64,000 bases of DNA, taken from assembly GCA_040769125.1 (NCBI GenBank), contig JAXGLO010000001.1:248001-312000 (forward strand), given 5' to 3'. The position numbers and the translations under genes are program-made. Shown here in pieces: positions 34,045 through 44,040 of this stretch (the stretch's first letter is position 1; the number at the start of each line of letters is the position of its first letter). This DNA comes from CAIXSE01 sp040769125. GTDB lineage: Bacteria; Actinomycetota; Thermoleophilia; UBA2241. The notes below the pieces were generated by a model, which worked only from the letters and a program-made list of their open reading frames with translations, searched no databases and was not told the origin of the DNA.

Positions 34045-34974
34045 ATGCCTGCACTGAACGAACTCCAGCGCGAGCTCCGGCGGCTCGCCGCCGAGCGAGA
34101 CGCCGTCATCCTCGCCCACAACTACCAGCGCCCCGAGGTTCAGGACGCCGCCGACTACACCGGCGACTCCCTGGAACTGGCGCGCATCGCCGCCCAGGAT
34201 GAGCACAGCGTCATCCTCTTCTGCGGCGTCCACTTCATGGCCGAGACGGCGCACATCCTCTCACCGCAGAAGACGGTCCTGATGCCCGACAGGAGCGCGG
34301 GCTGCCCCATGGCCGACATGGTCACCGTGCACGGCCTGCGCGCCCTGAAGGCCGAGCACCCCGACGCCGTCGTCGTCGCCTACGTCAACACATCGGCCGA
34401 GATCAAGGCCGAGACCGACGTCTGCTGCACGAGCGCCAACGCCGTGCAGATCGTGGAGCGCTTCCCCAAGGACCAGAAGATCATCTTCGTCCCCGACAAG
34501 AATCTGGGCGACTACGTGGCACGCCAGACGGGGCGCGAGGCGACCATGATCCTCTGGGACGGCTGGTGCCATACGCACGACGACCTCCGCGCCGCCGAGA
34601 TCCGGGAGGTCCTGGGCGAATACCCGGGCGCCGAGCTCATGGCTCATCCGGAGTGCCGGCGCGAGGTACTCGAGATCGCCGACGTGGTCGCGAGCACCTC
34701 GGGTATGCTGCGCTACCCCGCCGACAGCGACACCACGACCTTCGTGGTGGCCACCGAGACGGGGCACCTGCACCGCCTCGGCATCCTCTACCCCGAGAAG
34801 CGCTTCGTGGCGGCCTCGATGAGCACCGTCTGCCCCAATATGAAGATCACCACCCTCCAGAAGTGCATCGCCACGCTCGGGGGCGAGTGGGAGGACGCGC
34901 TCGACCACGAAGTGACCGTGGGGCGCGCGGTGCGCGAGAAAGCGCTGCGCGCCGTCGAGCGCATGATCGAGTAG
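34045..34974 (+). CDS. nadA: Quinolinate synthase NadA
   Basis: 309 residues. Condenses iminoaspartate with dihydroxyacetone phosphate to quinolinate for NAD synthesis using an oxygen-sensitive 4Fe-4S cluster. Family landmarks are ILAHNYQRPEVQDAADYTGD, GVHFMAETAHILSPQK, the cluster Cys in TDVCCTSANA, in CPNMKITTL and GW CHTHDD region, plus AHPECRREV and FVVATETGHLHRL. Length is typical. No nadB or nadC is in the window. It directly follows the Hdr operon, so the pyridine-nucleotide supply and the NAD(P)H-linked Hdr complex may be coexpressed. The ribosome site before ATG 34045 is weak. A bidirectional terminator follows. Confidence 0.93.
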   Translation: MPALNELQRELRRLAAERDAVILAHNYQRPEVQDAADYTGDSLELARIAAQDEHSVILFCGVHFMAETAHILSPQKTVLMPDRSAGCPMADMVTVHGLRALKAEHPDAVVVAYVNTSAEIKAETDVCCTSANAVQIVERFPKDQKIIFVPDKNLGDYVARQTGREATMILWDGWCHTHDDLRAAEIREVLGEYPGAELMAHPECRREVLEIADVVASTSGMLRYPADSDTTTFVVATETGHLHRLGILYPEKRFVAASMSTVCPNMKITTLQKCIATLGGEWEDALDHEVTVGRAVREKALRAVERMIE

Positions 34975-35085
34975 CGAGCGAGACGCTCCGCGGGGGCCAA
35001 CCCGGCGGGCAAGCGAAGACGCTCACACACCAGCTCCGGACGACGAAGGCCCGACGGGCGCCGCGCCCACGATGCCCCGGACAAC

Positions 35086-35121
35086 GAAGGCCCGGCCGGA
35101 GCGCAGACCGGCCGGGCCTTC
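35086..35121. terminator. Bidirectional terminator between nadA and the giant surface-protein gene
   Basis: A perfect 14-bp stem (GAAGGCCCGGCCGG pairing with 35108-35121) encloses an 8-base loop. The two genes converge on it, and the AA/TT bases at the stem ends give short U runs in both directions. Confidence 0.8.
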
Positions 35122-35153
35122 CCCCGCCCAGGAGGTGGGGCTCTCTCAGCGCC

Positions 35154-38100
35154 TCACTTGATGCGAGCGCTCGTCTTGACCTTGGCGGGCTGCGACCAGT
35201 ACCAACTGCCGCCGACCTTCTTGCCGGCCAGCAGCGTGACCTGATAGCGCTTACCCTTCTGCAGGTGGGTCAGGGTCTGCCGCGCCAGGGTATTGTTGTC
35301 GGTGTAGCTGCGGGTGATGGTCCGCGACTGCCAGGCGCGGGCGCCGACCACCCGGTAGCGGATGCGGTAGTGCCGCAGCTGGAGCTTCCTGGTGACCTCA
35401 TTGAAGGTCACCGTGAGCCTCCGGGCACCGGCCTTCAGCGATCTCACCGCCGTCGAGCGCGGGATGATCTTGAAGGGCAGCACACGCTCGCCGCTGAGGC
35501 GGCCGTCGGCGGTGGCGATGAGCTTCACCGTGCCCTTGCCGACGGCGGTGTTACTGCCGTAGGCGACCTCGAAGTCGACACCCTGCTGGAAGACCTGGTC
35601 GCCGACGGTGACCGACCGCACGGCCGGCCTGAGCTTCTTGCCGGTCCAGGTCAGGGTGCCGTTGGCACGCACCGCCAGGGTGACGGTGGCGTCGGCGAGG
35701 GGGATCTTCTCGGGCTCCACATAGGCGGTCGCCGTGATGACCAGTGTAAGCTCGCCGGTCACCTGCTCCTCGGCGACACCCTTGTTGAGCCTGACGGTGA
35801 ACACGTAGGCGCCGTCGGTTCCGGCCGGGTTCTCGGCGGTGCCGGCCTGCGGAGCCTGGTAGCTCACCGGCGCCACCACAGCCTCGACACCGCCGAGGTC
35901 GAGCTCGCCGAGGAGAGCCTCGACCGCAGCCAGGGCGCCGGCCTCATCGGGGGCCTGCTCCTGCGTAGTCTGCCAGGCAGCGCCCTCGAGCGTCGCCTTG
36001 GCGGCGGCGATCGCGTTGGCGTCTTCCTGAGCGCTCACCTCGTCGGCGGTGGCGATAGCGTCGATCGCCTGCTGAGCCTCGGTCAGGGCGGCGGCCACCG
36101 CCGCCTCGTCGTCGGCCACATCGATCGCCCGCTTGCCGGCGGCTATAGCTGCGGCCAGCTCGGCGCGCTGCGCCTGACGGTAGTCGTCGGGGTCGGCGTA
36201 GGCCTCGAGGGCGGCTACGGCGTCGGCCTTGGCTATATGGAGACCGACGTAGGCGTCCGATGCGGCGACCTCGACGGTGAGGTCGTCGATCTCGGCGACG
36301 AAGTGGTCGGCGTACTTGAGCCAGGTCGACTCGCCGTAGGTCACGTCGACGCGCCCGCCGTAGATGTGGTACCGGCCTGGCGGTGTGCTCGCCGGCACGG
36401 TGAACTCAACCGTCTTGAGACGGTCGAGCTCGCCCGTGTCTCTCGCTTCCCTCGAACTCACGGGGTCGCAGTTGGGGATGTCGGTCCTGAACACCGTGCA
36501 GGCCTTCCGCAGGGCGTTCCTGCCCTGATACTGCTCGGCCAGCGGGGAAGCGTCCAGGGTAGGCAGCAGGATCGTCGCCTTCACACCCGCCTTGACCGTC
36601 GCACCGCCCTCTATCTGCGGGACAATGAGCTCGGGGTTGTACGCGGGGTTCTCCGCCACCATGAAGCGTATGTCGGGGATGATGGAGAACATCTTCTGCG
36701 ACTGCGGCGCCATGCCGCCGCCGGGCGCGTCGGACTCCGAGTAGAGGGGGCTGCCGAACCAGTCCTGGAAGACGCGGCCGCTGCGCAGCACAGCCTTGCC
36801 GGCGTCGGTCACGACGAACTGCATCTCCCCGGCGTCGTACTGCCCGCCGCCCGACTTGATGATGTCGTAGCGCGGCATGTTCGTATCGAACCAGAACTGC
36901 GTCGCCGCAGGATTGTAGATGCGCAGCATCTTGTGGACCGGCGTCGCCAGCCCCTTGATCTTGAGCGAGGCGGTGTCGCCTTCCTTGAAGCTGTCGCCCG
37001 CCTCAGGGTCGGTGACGTTGGCCAGCTCGTAGCTGATCACCTTGCCCTTGAGGCCGTAGACCTGGGTGACCCGCTGCCCGTCGTAGGTGGCCGTCACCTC
37101 GATCGGGTTGTAGCCGTCCTTGAGGAGGACGGTCACCGTGCCGTCGGCGTCGACCGGGTACTCGGTCCGGGTCGCGGCTCCGGCCTCGTCGTAGCCCAGG
37201 TAGTCGTAGACGCTGACCTGTGCGTTCTCACCGTTGACCTTGAAGGTGAACGGCGCCCCCCTCTGGCCTTCCATGTAGTGCCAGGTGTCGTACTTGCTGG
37301 TGTGCTCCCGGCTGGAGATGTCGGTCAGCTCGCCCGCCAGGTTCTCGACGGAGCTCTCCGCCGGGTTGTTGACGTGCACGACCATCTCCGGCGTCTGGCC
37401 GACGAAGCCGTCGTAGCTGCAGGTGAAGGTCGTGGTGCCGGCCTTCTTGGGGATCAGGAAGTACTTGACCGAGGGGAACCGTTGGCCGCTCCCCATCATG
37501 CCCCCATCGACATGGAGGTAGGGCACCGCCTCGATCTCGAAGATGCTGGGGTCCTTGATCTCGAACTGCAGCCGGTCGGGCAGGTGGTACGCCTCGTAGC
37601 CGATGCGCGGCGTATCGAGGAAGACCACCCTGTAGGCGTCGTCCGGCGCCCCTAGATCGAGGTTGAAGGCGTTGGCCGTCAGCAGGTAGTCGTTGGGGTA
37701 GTCGGTGGGGATACCGATCGTCCCGGTGATGCCGCCGGAGTAGCGCTCGATGAGGTCGCGGGCGGCGATCATGCGCAGGTAGTACACCGTCTCTTCGAAC
37801 TCCGCTGAGACCCGGCGGTTGAGCTCGCCGTAGAGGGTGAGCGACTGGTTGACCGCGTCCCGGTGCTCTGCGTAGTTGTCGGCGGTGATCTTGCCGTGGT
37901 AGCCCTTCACCAGAGCCACGATCTGCTCGACCTTGGCGTTGTCGGCGTTGAAGATCTCCGCCATGCGGGCGACCGCCGCCTCGAGCTTGGCCACGGCCTC
38001 CTCGGAGACCTGGCCCTTCTCGTCCTCGGTGAAGAGGTTGTACTGCGTCTGCAGCTCGACGATGGTCGCGTTGTGGGTGTCGTAGTCGAGCTGCTCGACC

Positions 38101-41100
38101 GCAGGCAGCGCCATGATCGCTTCGTCCAGATGCTGCGGCGTCATCAGGTGCTTGACGGCGAGCGTCAGGGTGCGGTCGACGCCGCTGCCGGTGACCTTGC
38201 CGCTGATCGAGTCCTGGATGCTGCCGCCGGCGCTCAAGGGGTTTCTCACGGTGAGCTTGACGGCGTCGCCTGGGGCGACGGCGATCGGATCGCCGGCGCG
38301 GTACTCCTTACCGCCTGCTGTAAGCAGCAGCTTGTGGGCGCGGTTACAGAGGTCGGGGGCCTCGGCGGAGCCGGCCCGCTCCCAGGCGACGGTGAGCTCG
38401 TCGGTGTTCTCGGGCAGGTAGAGGTCGCGTTCGTTACCCTCGCCGGCGAGACGGCCGTCGGGGGCGAGCTCGACCTCGAAGGTGGAGCTTGCGTAGGGGA
38501 AGCAGCCGACGTCGTAGCCGCCGTCGACCGAGTAGTCGAGGCGCAGCTGGTCGCGCGCACGCACCGTGAAGTCGGCGGCCGACTCGGAGGCAGCGATGGC
38601 GTCGGCGTTACGGCTCAGCACCCAGCGGCTGCGCTCGCCGGCGTCGCCCTTGGCCAGGGCGGCGACGGTCTCGCTGCGGTCGGGGGTAAGCAGCGGGCCG
38701 ACGGCGGTGATGCGCCCCGAGCGCACGGTCGCCTCGTAGCCCTCGCTCTCCAGCGCGGCGACGACCGCCTGGCGGGCGTTCATGCCCTCGGCGACCGGCA
38801 CCGCGACGTTCTCGATGATGGCGCCGAAGGGCTGCTGGTAGGCGCCCAGGCCGGTGAGGTTCTCGAACTGGATGGGGGCGCCCACCACGGTCGTGATCGC
38901 CTGGCGGCGCGGGGCGGCGTCGCTCACCGTGACGGTGACCGTGCCGAGCTCGCCGGCCGGCTTGCGCCTGAGCGCCGCTACGGCGGCGTCGACCTGGCCC
39001 TGCGTAGCGGTCATGTTGCCGGCCACCGCGTAGGCCTCGTTGTAAGCGGCCTCCCAGGTGGCGTCTTCGAGCCACTCCTCCTTCTGGGGAGAGGCGTTGA
39101 CCTTGGCGATCTCGGCGGTGAGCACGTCCTTGTCGGCGACCTTCCAGTAGGGGGCGCCGAACATGCCGTAGCCGAGGTCGCGGCCGTAGCCGTAGAGCGA
39201 GAACTGCCAGCGGATGACGTCGCCGTTTCTGAGCATCGCGTAGGTGTACTCGGAGGCGCCCTTGTTCGGTGAGACGTTGTTGACCGCATAGATCCAGCCG
39301 GCCATGTCGGTGTAGTCGAACTCACCGAGCCAGTTCTGCTGGTTACGATCGCCGAGGGTCTTGCCGTCGGCCTCGATCTGGTCGAGGATGTACTGCGGGA
39401 CGGCGACCGCTTCCTGGTCGTCGTCCTTGACCGCCTGCAGGTAGAAGGAGCTCGTCGGCGTGCCGCCGTAGCGACACCTCTCGGCGCCGATCAGGTCGCA
39501 GATGATGGCGGCCACGGTTGACCCCGTCTCGGGGGTGATCGTTACCGGGACCGGCTCTGTTACGTAGCCGCGTCCCAGGGTGAACTTCTCGACGGCCACG
39601 TAGACGGTCTTCTGGCCGGCCGCTCCGCCCTTGAGCTCGGCGATCTTCGCCACGGCGGCGTCGAGCTTCTCCAGTGCTTCGGGGTCGACGTAGCCCTTGG
39701 CGCGGGCGCCGAGGCGCTCGTAGGCGGCGCTGACGCTCATCACCGCGCCCTCGTGCCTGAGCTTGAGGCGAGCCAGGGCGGGCAGCGCCTCGATGCGGCG
39801 CTCGAGGGCGGCCGCCCGCTGCTGGTCGCGCTCGATGGCGGCGACCTCGTCGACGGCGGCGTTGAGCTTTGCGACCTCGTCCTCGTCGAACTGCTCTCTC
39901 TCCTCGTCGCTGAGGTCGAGGTACTCCCTGTAGAGAGAGCGGATCTCATCGACGTCGTCGGCGAGGAGCGGATCGGGGATCGCGGCGATGCGCGCCTTCA
40001 CGTCGGCGATGATCAAGGGCCGCAGGTTGGCCTCGGCGGCGAACAGGTCGTCGCGGTTGGAGACCTGCGACTGGGCGATCCTGACGAGGGCGTCGTAGGC
40101 GGCCCGCGCCTCGGCTACCGCTGCGCGCTGCTCGAGGGTTATCTCGGCGGGGTCGCCGAGGGCGCTGATCATCTCCTCGACGGCGGCGATCTCCTCGGCG
40201 CTGCCGAGCACGGCGACCGCCGCCAGAGCGGCGTCGAGGGTCTCGTTGTCGAGACCGGCGCGCTGCGCCTCGGTGAGCGCCTCGCGGGCGTCGTCCAGCT
40301 GGCCCAGCCACTCGGTGTAGTCGAGGGTGAGCTCATCGGCCGCCGGCAGGGCGGCGATGTGGGCGTTGAGGAGGTCGTCGAGGTTCTCGGCGGCGCTCAT
40401 CGGCTGCACGGTCCAGCCGTACCAGGCGCCGTCGCTTGAGTCGCCGTCGTCGACCGCCTTGTAGGCGTCGACGGCGCCGTCGGGGACGTAGACGGTCCGC
40501 TCGGCGGCGGCTGAGGCGAGTCCGCCGCTTCCGAGCACGGCCGGCGGCTCCTCACCCAGGAAGAGCGTGCCGATGCCGGCGTCGGTGAAGGCGCCGCCGT
40601 TGATCTTGGTGGCCTGCGGCAGCCAGGCGGCCTCCAATGTCGCTGAGTTGGCGAAGAAGCCGGCGCCTACCTCGCTGAGCGCCGGCAGCAGCACGTACTG
40701 CTGCGGGGTCGCGTAGAAGACGCGCTCTCCGGTATTCAGCCGCGGCAGCATGAGCAGCGAGCTGTCGGCCGCCCGCAGGATCGTCTTGCACTCCTCGAGC
40801 CTGGCCATCAGCGGCAGGTAGAGGGCCGCCTTGTTCCTCTTGCTGGCGTGCGAGTCGAAGTAGGCGTCCTCGCCCATCGAAACGATGTTGGGCAGCTCCA
40901 GGCGCCAGTCGGGTGCGTAGTTGCGCGTCATGATGGCGTGCGACTGCATCCGCGTGACGGTGGGCAGGCACAGGCGCTTGGGGTAGCGCAGGTTTGAGTT
41001 CTTGGTGCACGTCGGCAGCTCACCGCCGCCGATGCTCACCTGGTCGGAGGTGGTAACGACGTCGTGGTACGTGTAGCCCAAGCTGCCGAAGAACTCCTCC

Positions 41101-43856
41101 GCCTCGAACGCTCCGCGCCCTACGTACGTCGTCATGTGAGAGGTGTCCGCCCAACCTGAGTACTTGAACTCGGCGAAGGTCTCGCCGGTGTTCAGGCGCT
41201 TGGTGCCGTCGGTCAGCGTGTCGATCGAGACGAACGGCGTGCCGATCGCCATGTGGTGGTCGAAGAGCACCTCCTGGAGGTTGCTGTACACCTGGTTGAG
41301 GCGGGTCACCGAGGCCGCCGGCACGTCCGGCCTGAACTCGGGGTTGAGGTTGTTGTAGTCGTTCCAGACGCCGTTGATCTGGGCCTCGTCGTCGACGGTC
41401 ACCTCGCCGACGTCGGGCAGGGCGGCGATGCGGTTCTCCAGGTCGTCGACGAGGATCGGGCGCAGCCTCTCGTAGGCGGCGTAGGCCTTGTCGACCTCGG
41501 CCTCCATGGTTACGGCGACGCTCTCCGGCAGGGTGCTCATCAGGTCACGCGCCAGGTAGATGGCCTCCGCGTGGGCCGGGGTGATGCCGCTCAGCGCCGG
41601 CACGCGGCCTATCGCCCACGTGGCGAAGCTGCGCAGCCAGGCCTCGTCGCTCTCGCCGCTCACCGCCGCAGGGATGGCCTTGACGAGGCAGTACGCCGTA
41701 TTGCCGGCGGAATCGGGGTCATCCATCTCCACGGCGTCCCTGTAGGCCTCGACCTTGTCGGCCGGCACCCACAGCGTGATCTGCTTGCCCTCCCTGTTCG
41801 CGGGCAGCGCGAACGCCTGCCACTGTATGGTGGGCATGTCGCCGGGCAGGATCACCGTCTGCATCGCCGTGTTGCGCGTGGCAGTGAACGCACCGGTGCC
41901 GATGGTCTTGATACGCGGCAGGTACAGCGTCGTGACCCGGCTGTTCCAGAAAGATCCGATGGGACTCGCCGAGATGGTCTCGACGTCGGGGACGTAGAGG
42001 GTGGGCAGCCTGTCGCCGTCGGTTCCCAGCGTCGACCAGCTGCCCAATTGCTTCAGGCCCGGACACTCCATCCGGAACATCTTGGGGTTGTACTGGGAAT
42101 TCAAGAACTCTATGTACGAAAAGTCGACGGCCGGCGGCGCGGCGATCTTCACGGTGACGCCGTCGTTGGTGTTGCCGTCGCCGGTGAGGTCTTGGAACAG
42201 GTAGGTGAGATCCGGCTCCGTGAGCGCGCCGCCCACGATCTCGAACCGGCCGGCGTTGAGCGCGGCGTCATGCCCGCCCTCATACTGGTCTTCGACGATG
42301 CTCTGCAGGGTCAGCCCGGTGAGCTCCGTGCCGTCGATCTTCACGGTCAGCGGCGGCACCACCGTCACCGTCGCCACACGGCTCTCGACGGTAGTCGGGA
42401 TCCTGTCGCCGGCGGTGTTGGTGACGGCCACGTAGTAGTAGGTGGTGATGCCCGCGGTGCTGGTGTCGGGCGAGTAGCTGGCCTCGTCGCCGCCTTCGTC
42501 GACCGGCTCGAAGTCGTCGGGCTCGTTGGTGGTGCTGCTGTACCACTGGTAGGTGAGCTCACCGCCGTCGCTGACCGGCTGCACAGTCACCGTCAGCGTG
42601 CCGGTAAAGCCCGCGCCCCAGTACTGGGTCGCTTTGGTCCAGCTGGTGCTGATGACGGGCTTCACGGAGATGCCGCGGAAGAGCTCGTGGCTCAGCTGCC
42701 AGCTCAGCACCGGGTACCCGTCGTTGATGTTGGGGTCGTCGTCCGCTGCAAAGTCGGCGCCGAGCTGACCGGCAAGCCCCTGCAGCTGCTCTTCGTTCAC
42801 GGGCGCCGCCTGCTCGGCCGTCGCCGTGCCCGGGCCGCCCACGGCGTTCACGCCGGCGTTCACCGTCTCGGTCTGCAGGAAGTAGGTGTTGCTGACACCG
42901 GAGAGATGAGCCTGCTCCTGGGAGGCGATCACGCCGCCGCGAAGGCCCGCTTCGTCCTCCACCTCGCCGACGTTGCCCGCGTTGTAGCAGCTGGTGATCG
43001 TATTGCCACTTCCGTACCCCATGACGCCGCCGGCGCGCTCTACCGGGTACCTGGCCGAGCTCCCCGAAACGGAGATGTTGCCGGTGTTGTAGCAGCTCTC
43101 CATGCTGCCGCCGCTGAGGCTCAGGGCGACGCCGGCGGCCTGCTTGACGGCCGATACGTCGCCCTTGTTGAAGCTGCGGACGATGGTCCCGCGCACGTTA
43201 TCGCAGGTCAGGCCGGCCGCAAAGTTACCGGAGGACTGCACATCCGCCAGGTTGGCGCAGTGGTACACGCTGCCGTCGCGGTTGTTGCCGGCAAGCGCGG
43301 CGAAGTAGTTGCCGCTGGACTGCAGGGTGCCGCTCGCGATGGTCAGGTTGCGGATCATGCCGGCGTTATTCCCAAACAGCCCCGCGTTGCCGCTCGTGGC
43401 GTTGATATAGAGGTTCGTGAGGCTCTTGCCGTTGCCGTTGAAGTCGCCGGTGTAGTTTCCGTTGCTCCCGATGGGCACCCAGGAGAGCTCCGAATCCCCC
43501 GGGCCGGCGGTCTCGCCGCACACCGCGGACATGTCGATGTCGGCCGTGAGCTTGGCGTTGGCCGCGGTGTTCTTCGGCGTACCCTCCAGCGTGCCGTTCA
43601 CCAGGTCGCGGAACCAGGCGAGCTCCTCCGCGGTGCCTATCTGGTAGACGCCGTTCTCGGGCGTGGGGGCGTCCCTCAGGGCCTTGGGCTGGAAGAACGA
43701 GAAGTCGAGGCCGCCGGCCGGCGCCGGGCGCGCCGCCGCCAGCGCCGCCGTCAATGCCAGGACGAGCGCCAGCAGGAAGAGCCAGGCGTAACGGGTGGTC
43801 AGGTGGTTCTTCTTACTACTGCTGCGCTGGTGCTTCATGGTCTGCATGCCCTCCAT
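35154..43856 (-). CDS. Giant secreted multidomain surface protein (GLUG/BspA-LRR/DUF4430 type)
   Basis: About 2,900 residues. A signal peptide (WLFLLALVLALTAALAA) is followed by GLUG-like beta-helix repeats (SCYNTGNISVSG, SCYNAGNVGEVE; roughly residues 60-360), an Ig-like domain (TVTVQPVSDGGELTYQWYSS), two BspA-type leucine-rich blocks (ILPGDMPTIQWQAF; LPLMARLEECKTIL), many Ala/Glu-rich helical repeats (RIAALPDVGEVTVDD and similar), DUF4430-like domains (VPVTITPETGSTVAAIICD; GWIYAVNNVSPNKGASEYTY) and a C-terminal Ig/FN3-like end (HYRIRYRVVGARAWQSRTI). No LPXTG or S-layer anchor was seen. ATG 43856 follows GAGGGAG; the frame opens at TTG 43865. Such proteins are surface adhesins or polymer binders in anaerobes; the ligand is unknown. 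It is a monocistronic gene. Confidence 0.88.
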   Translation of the reverse strand: MEGMQTMKHQRSSSKKNHLTTRYAWLFLLALVLALTAALAAARPAPAGGLDFSFFQPKALRDAPTPENGVYQIGTAEELAWFRDLVNGTLEGTPKNTAANAKLTADIDMSAVCGETAGPGDSELSWVPIGSNGNYTGDFNGNGKSLTNLYINATSGNAGLFGNNAGMIRNLTIASGTLQSSGNYFAALAGNNRDGSVYHCANLADVQSSGNFAAGLTCDNVRGTIVRSFNKGDVSAVKQAAGVALSLSGGSMESCYNTGNISVSGSSARYPVERAGGVMGYGSGNTITSCYNAGNVGEVEDEAGLRGGVIASQEQAHLSGVSNTYFLQTETVNAGVNAVGGPGTATAEQAAPVNEEQLQGLAGQLGADFAADDDPNINDGYPVLSWQLSHELFRGISVKPVISTSWTKATQYWGAGFTGTLTVTVQPVSDGGELTYQWYSSTTNEPDDFEPVDEGGDEASYSPDTSTAGITTYYYVAVTNTAGDRIPTTVESRVATVTVVPPLTVKIDGTELTGLTLQSIVEDQYEGGHDAALNAGRFEIVGGALTEPDLTYLFQDLTGDGNTNDGVTVKIAAPPAVDFSYIEFLNSQYNPKMFRMECPGLKQLGSWSTLGTDGDRLPTLYVPDVETISASPIGSFWNSRVTTLYLPRIKTIGTGAFTATRNTAMQTVILPGDMPTIQWQAFALPANREGKQITLWVPADKVEAYRDAVEMDDPDSAGNTAYCLVKAIPAAVSGESDEAWLRSFATWAIGRVPALSGITPAHAEAIYLARDLMSTLPESVAVTMEAEVDKAYAAYERLRPILVDDLENRIAALPDVGEVTVDDEAQINGVWNDYNNLNPEFRPDVPAASVTRLNQVYSNLQEVLFDHHMAIGTPFVSIDTLTDGTKRLNTGETFAEFKYSGWADTSHMTTYVGRGAFEAEEFFGSLGYTYHDVVTTSDQVSIGGGELPTCTKNSNLRYPKRLCLPTVTRMQSHAIMTRNYAPDWRLELPNIVSMGEDAYFDSHASKRNKAALYLPLMARLEECKTILRAADSSLLMLPRLNTGERVFYATPQQYVLLPALSEVGAGFFANSATLEAAWLPQATKINGGAFTDAGIGTLFLGEEPPAVLGSGGLASAAAERTVYVPDGAVDAYKAVDDGDSSDGAWYGWTVQPMSAAENLDDLLNAHIAALPAADELTLDYTEWLGQLDDAREALTEAQRAGLDNETLDAALAAVAVLGSAEEIAAVEEMISALGDPAEITLEQRAAVAEARAAYDALVRIAQSQVSNRDDLFAAEANLRPLIIADVKARIAAIPDPLLADDVDEIRSLYREYLDLSDEEREQFDEDEVAKLNAAVDEVAAIERDQQRAAALERRIEALPALARLKLRHEGAVMSVSAAYERLGARAKGYVDPEALEKLDAAVAKIAELKGGAAGQKTVYVAVEKFTLGRGYVTEPVPVTITPETGSTVAAIICDLIGAERCRYGGTPTSSFYLQAVKDDDQEAVAVPQYILDQIEADGKTLGDRNQQNWLGEFDYTDMAGWIYAVNNVSPNKGASEYTYAMLRNGDVIRWQFSLYGYGRDLGYGMFGAPYWKVADKDVLTAEIAKVNASPQKEEWLEDATWEAAYNEAYAVAGNMTATQGQVDAAVAALRRKPAGELGTVTVTVSDAAPRRQAITTVVGAPIQFENLTGLGAYQQPFGAIIENVAVPVAEGMNARQAVVAALESEGYEATVRSGRITAVGPLLTPDRSETVAALAKGDAGERSRWVLSRNADAIAASESAADFTVRARDQLRLDYSVDGGYDVGCFPYASSTFEVELAPDGRLAGEGNERDLYLPENTDELTVAWERAGSAEAPDLCNRAHKLLLTAGGKEYRAGDPIAVAPGDAVKLTVRNPLSAGGSIQDSISGKVTGSGVDRTLTLAVKHLMTPQHLDEAIMALPAVEQLDYDTHNATIVELQTQYNLFTEDEKGQVSEEAVAKLEAAVARMAEIFNADNAKVEQIVALVKGYHGKITADNYAEHRDAVNQSLTLYGELNRRVSAEFEETVYYLRMIAARDLIERYSGGITGTIGIPTDYPNDYLLTANAFNLDLGAPDDAYRVVFLDTPRIGYEAYHLPDRLQFEIKDPSIFEIEAVPYLHVDGGMMGSGQRFPSVKYFLIPKKAGTTTFTCSYDGFVGQTPEMVVHVNNPAESSVENLAGELTDISSREHTSKYDTWHYMEGQRGAPFTFKVNGENAQVSVYDYLGYDEAGAATRTEYPVDADGTVTVLLKDGYNPIEVTATYDGQRVTQVYGLKGKVISYELANVTDPEAGDSFKEGDTASLKIKGLATPVHKMLRIYNPAATQFWFDTNMPRYDIIKSGGGQYDAGEMQFVVTDAGKAVLRSGRVFQDWFGSPLYSESDAPGGGMAPQSQKMFSIIPDIRFMVAENPAYNPELIVPQIEGGATVKAGVKATILLPTLDASPLAEQYQGRNALRKACTVFRTDIPNCDPVSSREARDTGELDRLKTVEFTVPASTPPGRYHIYGGRVDVTYGESTWLKYADHFVAEIDDLTVEVAASDAYVGLHIAKADAVAALEAYADPDDYRQAQRAELAAAIAAGKRAIDVADDEAAVAAALTEAQQAIDAIATADEVSAQEDANAIAAAKATLEGAAWQTTQEQAPDEAGALAAVEALLGELDLGGVEAVVAPVSYQAPQAGTAENPAGTDGAYVFTVRLNKGVAEEQVTGELTLVITATAYVEPEKIPLADATVTLAVRANGTLTWTGKKLRPAVRSVTVGDQVFQQGVDFEVAYGSNTAVGKGTVKLIATADGRLSGERVLPFKIIPRSTAVRSLKAGARRLTVTFNEVTRKLQLRHYRIRYRVVGARAWQSRTITRSYTDNNTLARQTLTHLQKGKRYQVTLLAGKKVGGSWYWSQPAKVKTSARIK

Positions 43857-43924
43857 GGCCGACAACTCCCTCTACTCCGCGACCTGAGGCCGCGTGATGT
43901 GAGGCGGTGAGACCGGGGGGAGCG

Positions 43925-44040
43925 AGCAGAGCGCAGCCATCCACGGCGAAAGGATCTGCGAGCTGCTGCTGCCTGCCGACCGGCTTCGCCAATCGAGCTC
44001 CTCCCCCGTCGCCGGGGACGCTAATGATGCTCCCCGAACG
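43925..44040 (-). ncRNA. Candidate structured 5' leader of the giant surface-protein gene
   Basis: On the minus strand the leader folds on paper into several nested helices: a hairpin CGGGGA...TCCCCG (44036-44013), GATTGGC-GAA-GCCGGTC (7 bp, two G-U), an enclosing GAGCT...AGCTC, and a longer-range CGGCGA...TCGCCG. The start codon is about 70 bases beyond. Density of pairing and placement before a surface-protein gene suggest a cis-regulatory RNA, but I could not match it to a known riboswitch consensus. Further upstream (44115-44162) are two more hairpins, GCAGGAG-tgc-CTCCTGC and CCGGCG-tag-CGCCGG, and an A+T-rich patch at about 44,250-44,268. Confidence 0.35.

Noticed and set aside
43925..44040. 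Assignment of the leader to a c-di-AMP, c-di-GMP or cobalamin riboswitch
   Set aside because: Some phrases look suggestive (GCGAAGCCGG, GGGGGAGGAGC), but the conserved core nucleotides of those classes do not line up, so only a generic structured leader is reported.
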